Counted from the stretch's first letter, positions 25,662 to 36,017 are shown. The stretch: 62,928 bases of DNA from Corynebacterium otitidis ATCC 51513 (GCF_000296405.1 NZ_JH815192.1:378701-441628); one strand, 5' to 3'. Made by a program: numbers and translations. Notes: generated by a model not told the origin, from the sequence alone.

Positions 25662-26227
25662 CGGTTCGCCTCCGCGTTGCTGAAGTCGAAGTCGGAAAGG
25701 CTAATGCCCAGCTCCTCGGTCGTGGGCCAGTCCTCGGACACCGCGGTGCCGCGCAGCCCGCCGTGCTCCGCGGCGAGCGCCACGGCCTCGGTGCCGAGCC
25801 GCACCCTCTCTGGCCCCTCGGCGAGCGCGTAGGCGATGAGCACGTGCAGGCACTTCACCCGCTCCGGCATGCCGCCGGCGGAGAAGTCCGTGCCTAAGTC
25901 CTCGATCTCGTCGCGCTTGGCGAGGTAGTGCTCGTGGGCGGCCCGGTAGTCCGCGGCGAGCCCCTCGTCCGCTCCCAGCCGGTCGGTCATCCACGCCATG
26001 ACGCGCGCGACCTCGAGCCGGGAGGCCTCGGCGGTGAGCCTGGGGTCGGTGAGGTAGTAAAGCGTGGGAAACGGCGTGCCGTCGGGCAGCCTCGGCGCGG
26101 TGGTGATCACCGCCGGCTGGCCGTCGGGGGTGCGATACGCCACCCCGATCACGCCCCTGGGGCGCCGGCCCAGCTGCTCGGCGACGACGTCGAGGTCCGC
26201 CGCTAAGGACTCGTCGGAGGAGTGCAT
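25658..26227 (-). CDS. DUF501 family protein
   Basis: A 189-residue protein with the DUF501 features VAEQLGRRPRGVIGVAYR...PTLYYLTDPRLTAEASRLE and CLHVLIAYALAEG. The function is unknown; it is always found between ftsB and ppx in actinobacteria, as here. The ATG at 26227 is chosen because the family starts there; the frame extends upstream only as low-complexity sequence. The 4-nt overlap with ppx indicates an operon. Confidence 0.9.
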   Translation of the reverse strand: MHSSDESLAADLDVVAEQLGRRPRGVIGVAYRTPDGQPAVITTAPRLPDGTPFPTLYYLTDPRLTAEASRLEVARVMAWMTDRLGADEGLAADYRAAHEHYLAKRDEIEDLGTDFSAGGMPERVKCLHVLIAYALAEGPERVRLGTEAVALAAEHGGLRGTAVSEDWPTTEELGISLSDFDFSNAEANR

Positions 26228-26291
26228 GGGGCCATTCTTCCACGCCCACACGGCCTGCCGCCGGGCCGGGCCCGGGCGGGGTAATCGCGGG

Positions 26292-26936
26292 CTAGCCCTG
26301 CGGCGGGGCGGGCTCGTCGCCCTCGGGCTCGCCGCCGCCCTCGCCGGGGTCGGGCTTCCCGCCGGGCTCCTCACCCTCGGGCGCCGGGGGCTCCTCGATC
26401 GGGAGGTTCGAGCCGGTGGGGGCCTCCTCCTCCTCGCCGTCGAGCGGCTCCACGGGCTCGGCGATGGAGTCCCAGAGCACCTGCCACCACGGGCGGTGCT
26501 CCTCGCCTCCCTCGCCGCCTTGGCCCTCGGCCTCGTCCATGCCGGGGTCGATGATGCGGAAGGCGGTCTCCCCCTCGCCCACGACGGAAAGCCTCTTGCG
26601 CGCCTGCTCTCGCACGTAGGCCTCGGACTCGTAGTCGGAAAGCACCGACTCGAGCTCCTCGATGTGGCGCTCCTTGTCCTCGATGGCCTGCTCGGCGCGG
26701 GCGATCTCGGAGCGGCCCTCGAAGTAGTTCGTCAGCGGCCTCGCCACCGCGAGCAAGATGACGAGGAAGACGAGCACGAAGATGAGGACCTCGCCCGCCG
26801 AGAGTCGCGCCAGGCGAACCCGAGGCAGGCGCCGCCGCTTCGCCGGGGCCTGGTCCCGGCCCGAAACGGGGACCCGCCTGGGCCGCCCGCCCCCGCGGCG
26901 CGGCGCCTGCCCGCGCTCCTGCCTGCTGCCTGTCAT
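26292..26936 (-). CDS. ftsB: Septum formation initiator family protein (FtsB/DivIC-like)
   Basis: Divisome component linking early and late division proteins. The 214-residue product has a basic cytoplasmic N-terminus (about 1-45), one transmembrane helix (about 47-68), an extracytoplasmic coiled coil (about 72-105, EIARAEQAIEDKERHIEELESVL) and the conserved YVREQARKRLSVVGEGETAFRI. A long Pro/Glu/Gly-rich tail (about 135-214) is added. It normally follows eno directly; here that link is broken by a 6.7-kb insertion. Confidence 0.88.
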   Translation of the reverse strand: MTGSRQERGQAPRRGGGRPRRVPVSGRDQAPAKRRRLPRVRLARLSAGEVLIFVLVFLVILLAVARPLTNYFEGRSEIARAEQAIEDKERHIEELESVLSDYESEAYVREQARKRLSVVGEGETAFRIIDPGMDEAEGQGGEGGEEHRPWWQVLWDSIAEPVEPLDGEEEEAPTGSNLPIEEPPAPEGEEPGGKPDPGEGGGEPEGDEPAPPQG

Positions 26937-26977
26937 CGCCGACCCATCCTAGCGCCCCGGCCACCCGGGGCGGGAGG

Positions 26978-27676
26978 TCAGGAGAGCAGCTCGACCTGGA
27001 TCTCGCCGAGCGCGCCGGCCGGGATGTCGACCGGCCCGCCCGGCGGCTCGTGGCCCTCGGGGGCGCTGAGGACCGAGAAGCGCGCGAGCTGCGGGTAGGG
27101 GCGCTCCTCGACGCGCAGCTCCGCGCCGGGCAGGACGCCCTGGGCGGTCATGTGGCGCAGGAACTCCTCGTCGCGGTCCCGAAGCCTCGAGACTCGCACC
27201 CGCTGGCCCGGGGCGGCCTCGGAGAGGACGACGTCGTCGACCGGCGCGAGGCGGCCCGACGCGTCGGGGATGGGGTCGCCGTGCGGGTCGCGGTCCGGGC
27301 GCCCGAGGCGCTCGTCGACGCGAGCGATGAAGAGGTCGCTCACGGCGTGCTCCAGGACCTCGGCCTCGTCGTGGACCTCCTCGACGCCGTAGCCGAGCTC
27401 GCGGACGAGGAAGGTCTCGATGAGCCGGTGGCGCCGCACGAGCTGGATCGCGAAGCCGCGGCCCTGCTCGGTGAGCTTCACGTCCGCGTAGGGGGCGTGC
27501 TCGACGAGCCCGCCGCCCGCCAGCCGCTTGACCGCCTCGGAGGTCGTCGAGCGGCGCTGCCCCATCGCCTCGGCGAGCGCGGAGAGCCCCACGCCGCGCG
27601 TGCCCGCCCATTCCTCAAGGTCATAGATGTGCTTGAGGTAGTCCTGGGAGCGCTCCGGGAGCTCGTCGAGATGCAT
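26978..27676 (-). CDS. DtxR/MntR-family metal-dependent transcriptional regulator
   Basis: A 232-residue repressor with the DtxR layout: winged helix (about 1-75, SQDYLKHIYDLEEW...LSALAEAMGQRRSTTSEAVKRLAGGGLVEH), metal-binding dimerisation domain (about 76-150, RRHRLIETFLVRELGY...VHDEAEVLEHAVSD) and a FeoA-like SH3 domain (about 155-232). HRLIETFL and DEAEVLEHAVS hold the usual metal ligands. It is divergent from a Mn/Zn-type ABC importer with a palindrome in the intervening promoter region, so manganese-responsive (MntR-like) control of that importer is the simplest reading; iron is the alternative. Confidence 0.9.
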   Translation of the reverse strand: MHLDELPERSQDYLKHIYDLEEWAGTRGVGLSALAEAMGQRRSTTSEAVKRLAGGGLVEHAPYADVKLTEQGRGFAIQLVRRHRLIETFLVRELGYGVEEVHDEAEVLEHAVSDLFIARVDERLGRPDRDPHGDPIPDASGRLAPVDDVVLSEAAPGQRVRVSRLRDRDEEFLRHMTAQGVLPGAELRVEERPYPQLARFSVLSAPEGHEPPGGPVDIPAGALGEIQVELLS

Positions 27677-27799
27677 GGCCCCCGATACTAACTCACCCCC
27701 GCCCCGCCCGGACCCGGCGAGCGCCCGCCAGGTTTCAGCCCCACAGCTCCCCCGGACCGGTCGAGACCGGAAGCCACAGTTCCGCCCGGTGCTATGCTC

Positions 27800-27818
27800 A
27801 GTTAAGTCGTATTGAACT
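27800..27818. promoter_or_regulatory. Candidate MntR/DtxR operator at the metal-importer promoter
   Basis: AGTTAAGTCGTATTGAACT is an imperfect 19-bp palindrome (AGTT..., ...AACT) just downstream of the -10 hexamer TATGCT (27793-27798), so it would cover the transcription start of the importer operon. Size and position fit a DtxR-family site; the regulator gene is divergent from it. Confidence 0.6.
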
Positions 27819-27840
27819 TTCTTCTTAGTTGGAGAGCATC

Positions 27841-28857
27841 ATGATTCGATCCTTCCTCCCGACCCCGGACTCCGAGGCCCCGGCCTCCCCGCGCCGCGGG
27901 CTCACCGTCCTCGCCGCGGTCGCCGCGTCCGCCGGCCTGGCTCTGGCGGGCTGCTCGGATGCCGAGGAGCCGGACACCGCCGCAGAAGGTGGCGGCGAGA
28001 CCGAGGCCGAGGAGAGCGGCTCCGCGAACGTCGGCGACGTCGACGTGCTCACCACGTTCACGATCCTCGCGGACATCACCCAGGAGATCGCCGGCGACGA
28101 GCTCTCCGTCGCGTCCCTGACGCTGCCGGGCGCGGAGATCCACGGCTACGACCCCACCCCGGGCGATATCACCGCCGCGGCGAACGCCGACCTGGTCATC
28201 GCCAACGGGCTGGGCCTCGAGGACTGGGTCGACCGCCTGCTCGTCGACTCGGATGCGACCCGCGTCGAGGCCTCCGAGGGCGTCGACGTCATCGACATCG
28301 AGAACACCGACCACCCGAACCCGCACGCGTGGATGAGCCCGAAGGAGGCTCTCACCTACGTCGACAACATCACCAAGGCGCTCTCCGAGTACCGCCCGGA
28401 GTCGGCCGAGACCTTCGAGCAGAACGCCGAGGCCTACAAGGAGAAGATCTCCCAGGTCGGCGAGCAGATGCTCGCGGGGCTCGAGGAGCTGCCCGAGAAC
28501 CAGCGGGTGCTCTCCACCTGCGAGGGCGCGTTCAGCTACCTCACGCGCGACGCGGACCTCGAGGAGAACTACATCTGGGCGGTGAACTCCGACGAGGAGA
28601 TCACCCCGCAGAACATCCGCCGCGCCGTCGAAGGGCTCGAGGAGAACGAGGTGCCCGCCCAGTTCTGCGAGTCGACCGTCGACGACGGCCCGAAGGAGCA
28701 GGTCATCGAGGAGGCCGACCACGAGGTGCGCGACGGCGGCACCCTGTACGTCGACTCGCTGACCGAGGAGGACGGCGACGCGCCGACCTACCTCGACCTG
28801 CTCACCTTCGACGCGGATACCATCGTCTCGGGGCTCACGGGTGAGGGCGACGAGTAG
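27841..28857 (+). CDS. Metal ABC transporter substrate-binding lipoprotein (Mn/Zn type)
   Basis: A cluster A-I solute-binding protein of 338 residues. A signal peptide ends in the lipobox LAGC (Cys 38), followed by an acidic Gly/Glu linker and two lobes joined by a long helix. Metal-ligand motifs are visible: GAEIHGYDPTPGD, HPNPHAWMSP, and DSLTEEDGDAPTYLDLL near the end. Together with the ATPase and permease that follow it forms an importer for manganese, possibly zinc or iron; the absence of a His-rich loop favours manganese. The ATG at 27841 follows GGAG. Confidence 0.9.
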   Translation: MIRSFLPTPDSEAPASPRRGLTVLAAVAASAGLALAGCSDAEEPDTAAEGGGETEAEESGSANVGDVDVLTTFTILADITQEIAGDELSVASLTLPGAEIHGYDPTPGDITAAANADLVIANGLGLEDWVDRLLVDSDATRVEASEGVDVIDIENTDHPNPHAWMSPKEALTYVDNITKALSEYRPESAETFEQNAEAYKEKISQVGEQMLAGLEELPENQRVLSTCEGAFSYLTRDADLEENYIWAVNSDEEITPQNIRRAVEGLEENEVPAQFCESTVDDGPKEQVIEEADHEVRDGGTLYVDSLTEEDGDAPTYLDLLTFDADTIVSGLTGEGDE

Positions 28858-29587
28858 CGCTGTCGCCGTCGAGGGTCTAAGCGTCAGCTACGGCACGCAC
28901 CTCGCCCTCGACGACGTCACCCTCGACCTCAAGGCCGGGGAGATCACCGGGCTCATCGGCGGCAACGGCGCGGGCAAGTCCACGCTGTTCAAATCCATCA
29001 TGGGCCAGCTGCACCCGACCGCCGGCGCGGTGCGCTACCCCGGCATCGGCTCGGGCACGATCGGCGCGGCGCTCAAGGCGAACGCCCTGTCCTACGTGCC
29101 GCAGTCGGAGAAGGTCGACTGGAGCTTCCCCATCACCGTGCGCGAGGTCGTCATGCACGGCCGCTACGGCTTCATGGGCCCGCTGCGGATCCCTAAGTCC
29201 CGCGACCGCGAGGCCGTCGACGCCGCGCTCGAGCGCACCCGCCTCACGGAACTCGCCGGGCGCCAGATCGGGCAGCTCTCCGGCGGGCAGCGCAAGCGCG
29301 CCTTCGTCGCCCGCGGCATCGCCCAAGACGCGAGCCTCATGCTCCTCGACGAGCCCTTCGCCGGGGTCGACAAGGTCAGCGAGCAGACCATCGTCCAGCT
29401 CCTCAACGAGCTCTCCGCGGACGGCCGGATGGTCTTCCTCGCCACCCACGACCTCGAGTCGGTGCCGAGGCTCTGCGACCGGGTGGTCATGCTCAACCGG
29501 CGCGTCGTCGCCGACGGCCCGCCGAGCGAGGTCATCGGCCGCGACAACCTCATTCGCGCCTTCGGCGCTGACCCGAAGCGTTCGTAG
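28841..29587 (+). CDS. Metal ABC transporter ATP-binding protein
   Basis: ATPase of the Mn/Zn importer, 248 residues: Walker A GGNGAGKST, Q-loop in SYVPQSEKVDWSFPITVREVV (family-typical for metal uptake), signature LSGGQRKR, Walker B LMLLDEPFAGVD and the switch His in ATHDLE. The GTG start lies inside the end of the binding-protein gene (17-nt overlap), giving translational coupling. Confidence 0.92.
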   Translation: MRATSSAVAVEGLSVSYGTHLALDDVTLDLKAGEITGLIGGNGAGKSTLFKSIMGQLHPTAGAVRYPGIGSGTIGAALKANALSYVPQSEKVDWSFPITVREVVMHGRYGFMGPLRIPKSRDREAVDAALERTRLTELAGRQIGQLSGGQRKRAFVARGIAQDASLMLLDEPFAGVDKVSEQTIVQLLNELSADGRMVFLATHDLESVPRLCDRVVMLNRRVVADGPPSEVIGRDNLIRAFGADPKRS

Positions 29588-29652
29588 AGAACGCGAGAGC
29601 GCCTCCCGCCCCATCCCCTCCCCGACGCCCCACGAAAGCGAGTAACGCCGCG

Positions 29653-30531
29653 ATGCTCGATCTCTTCACCGAACCGCTGAGCTACGGGTTCGTCACCCGG
29701 GCGCTGATCATCGGCTCGCTCACCGGACTGGTCGCGGGCCTTCTGTCGTGCTGGCTCATCCTCGTGGGCTGGTCGCTGCTCGGCGACGCGGTCTCCCACG
29801 CGGTGCTGCCCGGCGTGGTGATCTCCTATATCCTCGACTGGCCTTACGCGATCGGCGCGTTCATCGCCGCGCTCCTCGCAGTGGGGCTGGTGGGCTCGGT
29901 GCGGGAGCACACGACCTTGAAGTCGGACACGTCCATCGGAGTGGTCTTCACCGCGCTCTTCGCCTTCGGACTAGTGCTCGTCTCGGTGACGCCGTCGAGC
30001 ACGAACCTCCAGGAGATCCTCTTCGGCAACCTGTTGGGCATCACCCGCGCCTCGCAGCTGCAGGTCATCGTCCTCGGACTCGTGGCGCTCGCGATCATCC
30101 TGCTGCGCCACCGCGACATGACCCTGTGGGCCTTCGACGCCGAGCACGCCCGCGCGATCGGCATCAACACCACCGCGGTGCGCTGGACGATCCTCGTGAG
30201 CCTCGCGCTCGTCGTCGTCGCCGCAACCCAGGCCGTCGGCGTCATCCTCGTCGTCGCGCTGCTCATCACCCCGGGCGCGACGGCGTTCCTACTCACCACC
30301 CGCTTCCAGCGGATGATGATCATCGCCCCTCTCACCGCGGTGGCCTCCACGTGGGCCGGGGTGTTCTTGAGCTTCCACCTGGACGTCTCCACGGGCGGCA
30401 CGATCGTGCTCGTGCAGGCGGCGATCTTCCTCGTCGTCTACCTCTTCGGCCCCCGCGAGGGCCTCGTCACCACCGCGGCGCTGCGCCGCCGCCAGGCCCG
30501 CGCCGCCCGCGAGGCTCACGCCACGGCGTAG
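29653..30531 (+). CDS. Metal ABC transporter permease (ABC-3 family)
   Basis: A 292-residue membrane subunit with 8-9 hydrophobic segments. The family blocks LLGDAVSHAVLPGVV (about 37-51) and the ATPase-contact region MTLWAFDAEHARAIGINTTAVRW (about 155-177) are clear. It is the only permease in this operon, so the transporter probably uses a homodimer. A terminator follows at 30574. Confidence 0.92.
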   Translation: MLDLFTEPLSYGFVTRALIIGSLTGLVAGLLSCWLILVGWSLLGDAVSHAVLPGVVISYILDWPYAIGAFIAALLAVGLVGSVREHTTLKSDTSIGVVFTALFAFGLVLVSVTPSSTNLQEILFGNLLGITRASQLQVIVLGLVALAIILLRHRDMTLWAFDAEHARAIGINTTAVRWTILVSLALVVVAATQAVGVILVVALLITPGATAFLLTTRFQRMMIIAPLTAVASTWAGVFLSFHLDVSTGGTIVLVQAAIFLVVYLFGPREGLVTTAALRRRQARAAREAHATA

Positions 30532-31026
30532 CCGCGACACCTACCCGACCACGCCGCGTTTTCGGCGGCGCCCGGCCCACCCCCGCGGGGGTGGGCCTCT
30601 TCTGTCGCTCCTCTCCTTTCTCTTCCCGGTTCTCCCCCGCCGGCGGGCGCGGCTTTTTGCACGCAGGATGGCCGGCGGGTGAACGACGATGGTCGCCTTT
30701 CGAAAACGCCAACGCCGACCCCCGAAAAGGCGGCTGATTTTCCCGCGCGGCGCCGGCCCATGAGCTCGGCATATTAATCTTCCCTAATTCTTATTCGGGC
30801 CGGGGACGGCAGCCGTCGCGACGCCTTATTTTTCAGCCGAAAGTGGGGTATGTTTCCTCCAACAGCGAGCCGTACACGGCCGACAACGGCCGCCTCGCGT
30901 TCTCTCGAAGGGAGAGGGGTTGTTCCCTCACAACAGCGCGCTGCGCCGCATCACCGACTCGTCCGACGAGGCGCCCCGCCGCGTCCGGGACGTCCCTCCG
31001 GTTTCCCCAGCGGCGGGTCGCTAGGC
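30532..31026. other. Untranslated stretch with terminator and AT-rich patch
   Basis: A gap of 495 nt. It starts with the importer terminator (30574-30597) and includes a patch of much lower GC (about 30768-30800, with TATTAATC and TTATTC elements), a possible promoter. I searched the six reading frames here for a lactococcin-972-type precursor (signal peptide, then a Gly/Trp/Tyr-rich segment) and saw none; frames that stay open are Arg/Pro-rich. Confidence 0.55.
30574..30597 (+). terminator. Terminator after the metal importer operon
   Basis: GGCCCACCCCCG directly joined to CGGGGGTGGGCC, a perfect 12-bp inverted repeat followed by TCTTCTGTC, 42 nt after the permease stop. Confidence 0.75.
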
Positions 31027-32997
31027 ATGGCCGCCGTCGCGCTCAGGTCGACAACCATCCCGGCCCTCACCGTCACGCTCGCGGCGGGGCTGGCGGTCCT
31101 CTTCGGCTACTGGTCCGCGTGGATCCTGCAGAGCGCCGAGCCGCTGCACGCCGACGGCGCGTTCCAGGTGCGCTCGCTGGGGGATGATGCCTCCTTCGAC
31201 GACGTCGTCGGCGAGCTCGACGGGATAGCCGCCGGCGCGGGCGAGACCCTCACCGTGGAGAAGAACCTCCCCGACACCCGCGTCATCTACGCCGACTCCG
31301 CCACCGCCGCGCGCTGGAAAGAGGGCGGCTACCCGGGACTGCCGCCCGGCGAGGCCGTCGAGGTCCACGAGCTCTCCGAGCTGCCGTTCGCGGAGTATCG
31401 GCAGACCTACTACCACTCCGGCGGGCAGCAGGTATTCGAGCGCTACGCGCGGGCACTCGACGAGCGGGGCATCGACTACCTCGAGTTCGGCTCCCAGTGG
31501 CTCGCCTACCTCCTCGGGCAGCGCGCGTTCGGCTCGCTCTTCTCGCTTGCCGTCTTCGCCCTCGCCGTCGTCGCGTTCCTCGCCACGACGGTCGCCGCGA
31601 AGCGGGAGGCCGTGGGCGCGCTGCACGGCGACTCGGTCGCCACAAGCGTCGCCCGGATCGTCGCCGCCACCCCGCTGCCCTGCTGGATCTTCGCGGCCGT
31701 GGCCACCGTTGCGCCGCCGGCGTGGCTGGCGGCCACCGGGCGCGGCGAGTCGCTGCCCGACTACCTGGTCGCCTGGGTGGCGATGCTGGCGGTCTTCCTC
31801 GCCGCGGCGGCAGCGGGGCTTTTCGCCGCGCGCATTGTGCTGCGCGCCCAGGCGATACCCCAGCTGCTGCGCGGGAAGCTCGCAACCCCGGTGGTGGTTG
31901 GCTCGAACCTCGTGGTTCGGGGCCTGAGCCTCGTCCTCGTCGCCGGGCTCGTCGTCGAGGCCGGGGCCCTCGGCGCGGAGGTAGCACGGCAACGCGAGGA
32001 CAAACCCGCCTGGCAGGCCGTGACCGACGTCTACCGATTCGCCATCACCGGCGCCCGCGACGACCCCTCCGTCGACGAGGCAGTCCCCTCCCTCGCCGCC
32101 GCCGTCAGGGAGCTCGACGCCGAGGGCGCGGTGCTCTTCGCCAGCGCGACCCCCAACCCGGACGATGAGGAGGAGCTGCACTACAACTGGGCCGCGTTCG
32201 AGCGCTCGCTCTCGCCCGGCCCGGAGGGTCTCGGCATCACCGACGACGATCGGGCGGGCGGCGTGATCCTGGTGTCCCCCGCGGCGGGGCGGCAGGCCGC
32301 CCAATGGCTGATCGAGGAGGCGGCCGAGGAGGGCTTCAGCCCCCGCGTGGTCGAGGCCTCCGGCTACTCGGCCTTCACGTGGGACGCGGGACAGGCCGAG
32401 TGGCTGCCTAGCGCCACCCTTCACGAGCCGCCCATCCTCGTCTACCCCGAGGGCCGCCTCCCCAACGACGAGGAGATCCTCTCCGCGGTCTCCAACGGCA
32501 GCCTGACCATCACCGGCGAAGCCAACGCCCACCGGCTCGCCACAAACCCCGAGTCCGGCTCCCTCATCGAGGCCGTGGACCCGCTGGCCGCCACCTGGGC
32601 CGGGCATCACCGCACCGCGCTCACCACGCTCGCCACGCTGCTCGCCGGACTCCTCACCGCGGTGCTCATCCTCGCCGGCGCGACGGTGCTGTGCGCCCTG
32701 GCCGTGCGCCGCGCCGTCATCGGCCGCCACCGCGTCTACTGGCTGCTCGGGGTGCCGAGGACCAAACCCGTCGCCGCACTCGTCGCGCTCGAAGCGATCG
32801 TCGCCGTCGTCACCGCTGGCTACGTGCTGTGGTCGTGGCGGGAGTCCCGGTATCTCGCGTCGGTCAGCGACGAATTCGCCCACGCCAACGTGTTCCACCC
32901 CGCAGCGGTCGGCCTCGTGGCGGCGGTCGTCGTCGCGTCGTCCGCGCTCTGGCTCGCCATCGTGATCAACCGCCCTAGAAGGGAGAGACAGGCATGA
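31027..32997 (+). CDS. Bacteriocin-associated integral membrane protein (lactococcin-972 transporter type)
   Basis: A 656-residue membrane protein with the layout of the putative immunity/export proteins of lactococcin-972 loci: one N-terminal helix (about 10-32), an outer domain (about 35-160), a cluster of four helices (about 165-310), a second outer domain (about 320-535, with the hydrophobic segment GGVILVSPA inside) and three C-terminal helices. It overlaps the following ATPase gene (ATGA). The ATG at 31027 is preferred; the frame is open to 30850, but that part is Arg/Pro-rich. The ribosome site is weak. What it exports or protects against is unknown, since no bacteriocin gene is visible. 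Confidence 0.68.
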   Translation: MAAVALRSTTIPALTVTLAAGLAVLFGYWSAWILQSAEPLHADGAFQVRSLGDDASFDDVVGELDGIAAGAGETLTVEKNLPDTRVIYADSATAARWKEGGYPGLPPGEAVEVHELSELPFAEYRQTYYHSGGQQVFERYARALDERGIDYLEFGSQWLAYLLGQRAFGSLFSLAVFALAVVAFLATTVAAKREAVGALHGDSVATSVARIVAATPLPCWIFAAVATVAPPAWLAATGRGESLPDYLVAWVAMLAVFLAAAAAGLFAARIVLRAQAIPQLLRGKLATPVVVGSNLVVRGLSLVLVAGLVVEAGALGAEVARQREDKPAWQAVTDVYRFAITGARDDPSVDEAVPSLAAAVRELDAEGAVLFASATPNPDDEEELHYNWAAFERSLSPGPEGLGITDDDRAGGVILVSPAAGRQAAQWLIEEAAEEGFSPRVVEASGYSAFTWDAGQAEWLPSATLHEPPILVYPEGRLPNDEEILSAVSNGSLTITGEANAHRLATNPESGSLIEAVDPLAATWAGHHRTALTTLATLLAGLLTAVLILAGATVLCALAVRRAVIGRHRVYWLLGVPRTKPVAALVALEAIVAVVTAGYVLWSWRESRYLASVSDEFAHANVFHPAAVGLVAAVVVASSALWLAIVINRPRRERQA

Positions 32998-33656
32998 CCT
33001 CCGTCTCACCGATCATTTCGGCAACGGGTCTCGCCAAGACCATCGGGCAACGTACCCTGTGGCGGGGCCTCGACCTCGCCGTGAACCCCGGCGAGCTGGC
33101 CTGCATCACCGGCCCGTCCGGGTCCGGCAAGACCACGCTGCTCAACTGCATCGGCCTCATCGACCGGCCCGATCAGGGCACCATCGCGCTGACCGGGAGG
33201 AGCTTCGACCGCATCCGGGGACGGGCAGCACGACGTGCGAGGCGGGAGCTGCTGGGCTATCTGTTTCAGGACTTCGCTCTGATCGATCAGGACACCGTGG
33301 CCGACAACCTCGCGCTCGCACTGCCGGTCACCACCCGACGGAAAGACAAGAGTGCCGCGATCACCGAGGCGCTAGAAAAAGTAGGTCTCGCCGGCCGGGA
33401 GGGCGATCGGGTGTTTCAGCTTTCCGGCGGGGAGAAGCAGCGCGTCGCTCTGGCCCGGGTGTTGGTGCGCCGCCCGCCGGTGGTGTTGGCCGACGAGCCG
33501 ACCGCCTCGCTGGATAGGGACAACGCGGCGGTCATCCTCGGCCTGCTGCGGGGCCTGGCGGAAGGTGGGGCGGGCGTGCTCATGGTCAGCCACGACCCCT
33601 GGGTCGTCGGCCAGGCCGACCGCACCATCGCCCTGGACGTGCGCCGGCCCTCCTGA
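32994..33656 (+). CDS. ABC transporter ATP-binding protein (MacB/lactococcin-972 export type)
   Basis: A 220-residue ATPase: Walker A GPSGSGKTT (38-46), Q-loop in LGYLFQDFALIDQDTVADNL, signature LSGGEKQR, Walker B VVLADEPTASLD and switch His in SHDP. The LxxGIxxxxDxGTI and FQDFALI patterns place it with the MacB/LolD group, which includes the lactococcin-972 exporters. The start overlaps the stop of the membrane-protein gene by 4 nt, and GAAGGGAGAG is present upstream. It ends only 46 nt from the convergent eno stop. Confidence 0.85.
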   Translation: MTSVSPIISATGLAKTIGQRTLWRGLDLAVNPGELACITGPSGSGKTTLLNCIGLIDRPDQGTIALTGRSFDRIRGRAARRARRELLGYLFQDFALIDQDTVADNLALALPVTTRRKDKSAAITEALEKVGLAGREGDRVFQLSGGEKQRVALARVLVRRPPVVLADEPTASLDRDNAAVILGLLRGLAEGGAGVLMVSHDPWVVGQADRTIALDVRRPS

Positions 33657-33702
33657 GGGGAGATCCTTCCTCTCGGGCGGGCCGGCGGCGGGGCGTCCGT
33701 TC

Positions 33703-35202
<1,500 letters not shown>

Positions 35203-35991
35203 CTAGGGCGCTGGCTGGCGCGTGCCGTAGGCGTTGGCCGCGTCGCGCACGTCGGTGAGGTACTCGCCGGACTGGTTGTAGCCGAAGATCGCGTCGGACC
35301 AGTCCTCCGGGTCGGCGAGGTCGCGCCCGTTGCACAGCATCTTCGCGGCGCTGAGTGCGGCGTCGTCGATCTGCTGCGGGTCGGCGACGCCGTCGCCGTT
35401 CGCGTCGAGACCGAAGAGCCGCCACGTCTCGGGGATGAATTGCATGGGTCCCATCGCGCGGTCGTACTCGTCGTCCCCGTCGAGCTCCCCGCCGTCGGTG
35501 TCGGGGACCTCGGCGAAGCCGGGGCGCCCGTCGAGCGCGGGCCCGAAGATCGGCGGGTCGGCGCGGCCCTCCTCGTCGAGCTCGCCCATGTTGAACAGGC
35601 CGCCGGTGTAGGAGCCGTGGCGGGTCTCGATTTGGCCGAGGCCGGCGAGGGTGTTCCAGCGCAGGTGGCACTCGGGCCACGCCTCGCGGGCGACGGCCTC
35701 GGCGTTGGCGTAGGCGCGCAGCGCCTGGCCGGGGATCTCGGTGTCTTTGGAGATGGGCTCGGACCACTCCCGAAGCTGCTCGGCGGTGCGGCCCTCGGCG
35801 TGGATGTCGACGGCGGGCACGTCCTCGGGCTCGACGGGCGGCACGTTGGGCGGCAGGGCGCCGCGCCCGGCGGCGCCGAAGACGCGGGGCTGCACGAGCA
35901 CGAGCCAGGCGACGAGCGCGACGAACAGGACGAGGCCGAGCACCGCCGCGCAGCCGAGCCCGGGGCGGCGGGAGGCGGCGGAGCGAGTCAT
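35203..35991 (-). CDS. Lytic transglycosylase (LpqU-like)
   Basis: A 262-residue envelope protein with one N-terminal membrane helix (about 13-33, no lipobox) and an SLT domain with catalytic Glu 122 in LAGLGQIETRHGSY, then DRAMGPMQFIPETWRLFG and AIFGYNQSGEYL. Such enzymes cut peptidoglycan to anhydromuropeptides. An LDANGDGVADPQQIDDA segment resembles a calcium-binding loop seen in related enzymes. The position between eno and mazG is the same as LpqU in M. tuberculosis. Confidence 0.88.
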   Translation of the reverse strand: MTRSAASRRPGLGCAAVLGLVLFVALVAWLVLVQPRVFGAAGRGALPPNVPPVEPEDVPAVDIHAEGRTAEQLREWSEPISKDTEIPGQALRAYANAEAVAREAWPECHLRWNTLAGLGQIETRHGSYTGGLFNMGELDEEGRADPPIFGPALDGRPGFAEVPDTDGGELDGDDEYDRAMGPMQFIPETWRLFGLDANGDGVADPQQIDDAALSAAKMLCNGRDLADPEDWSDAIFGYNQSGEYLTDVRDAANAYGTRQPAP

Positions 35992-36017
35992 GGTTGGCTA
36001 AGTGTAGGGCCCGTTCC

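Noticed and set aside
30850-31026. N-terminal extension of the bacteriocin-type membrane protein, or a small peptide gene
   Set aside because: The in-frame translation and the other frames are Arg/Pro-rich and lack a signal peptide or the Gly/Trp/Tyr pattern of lactococcin-972 precursors.
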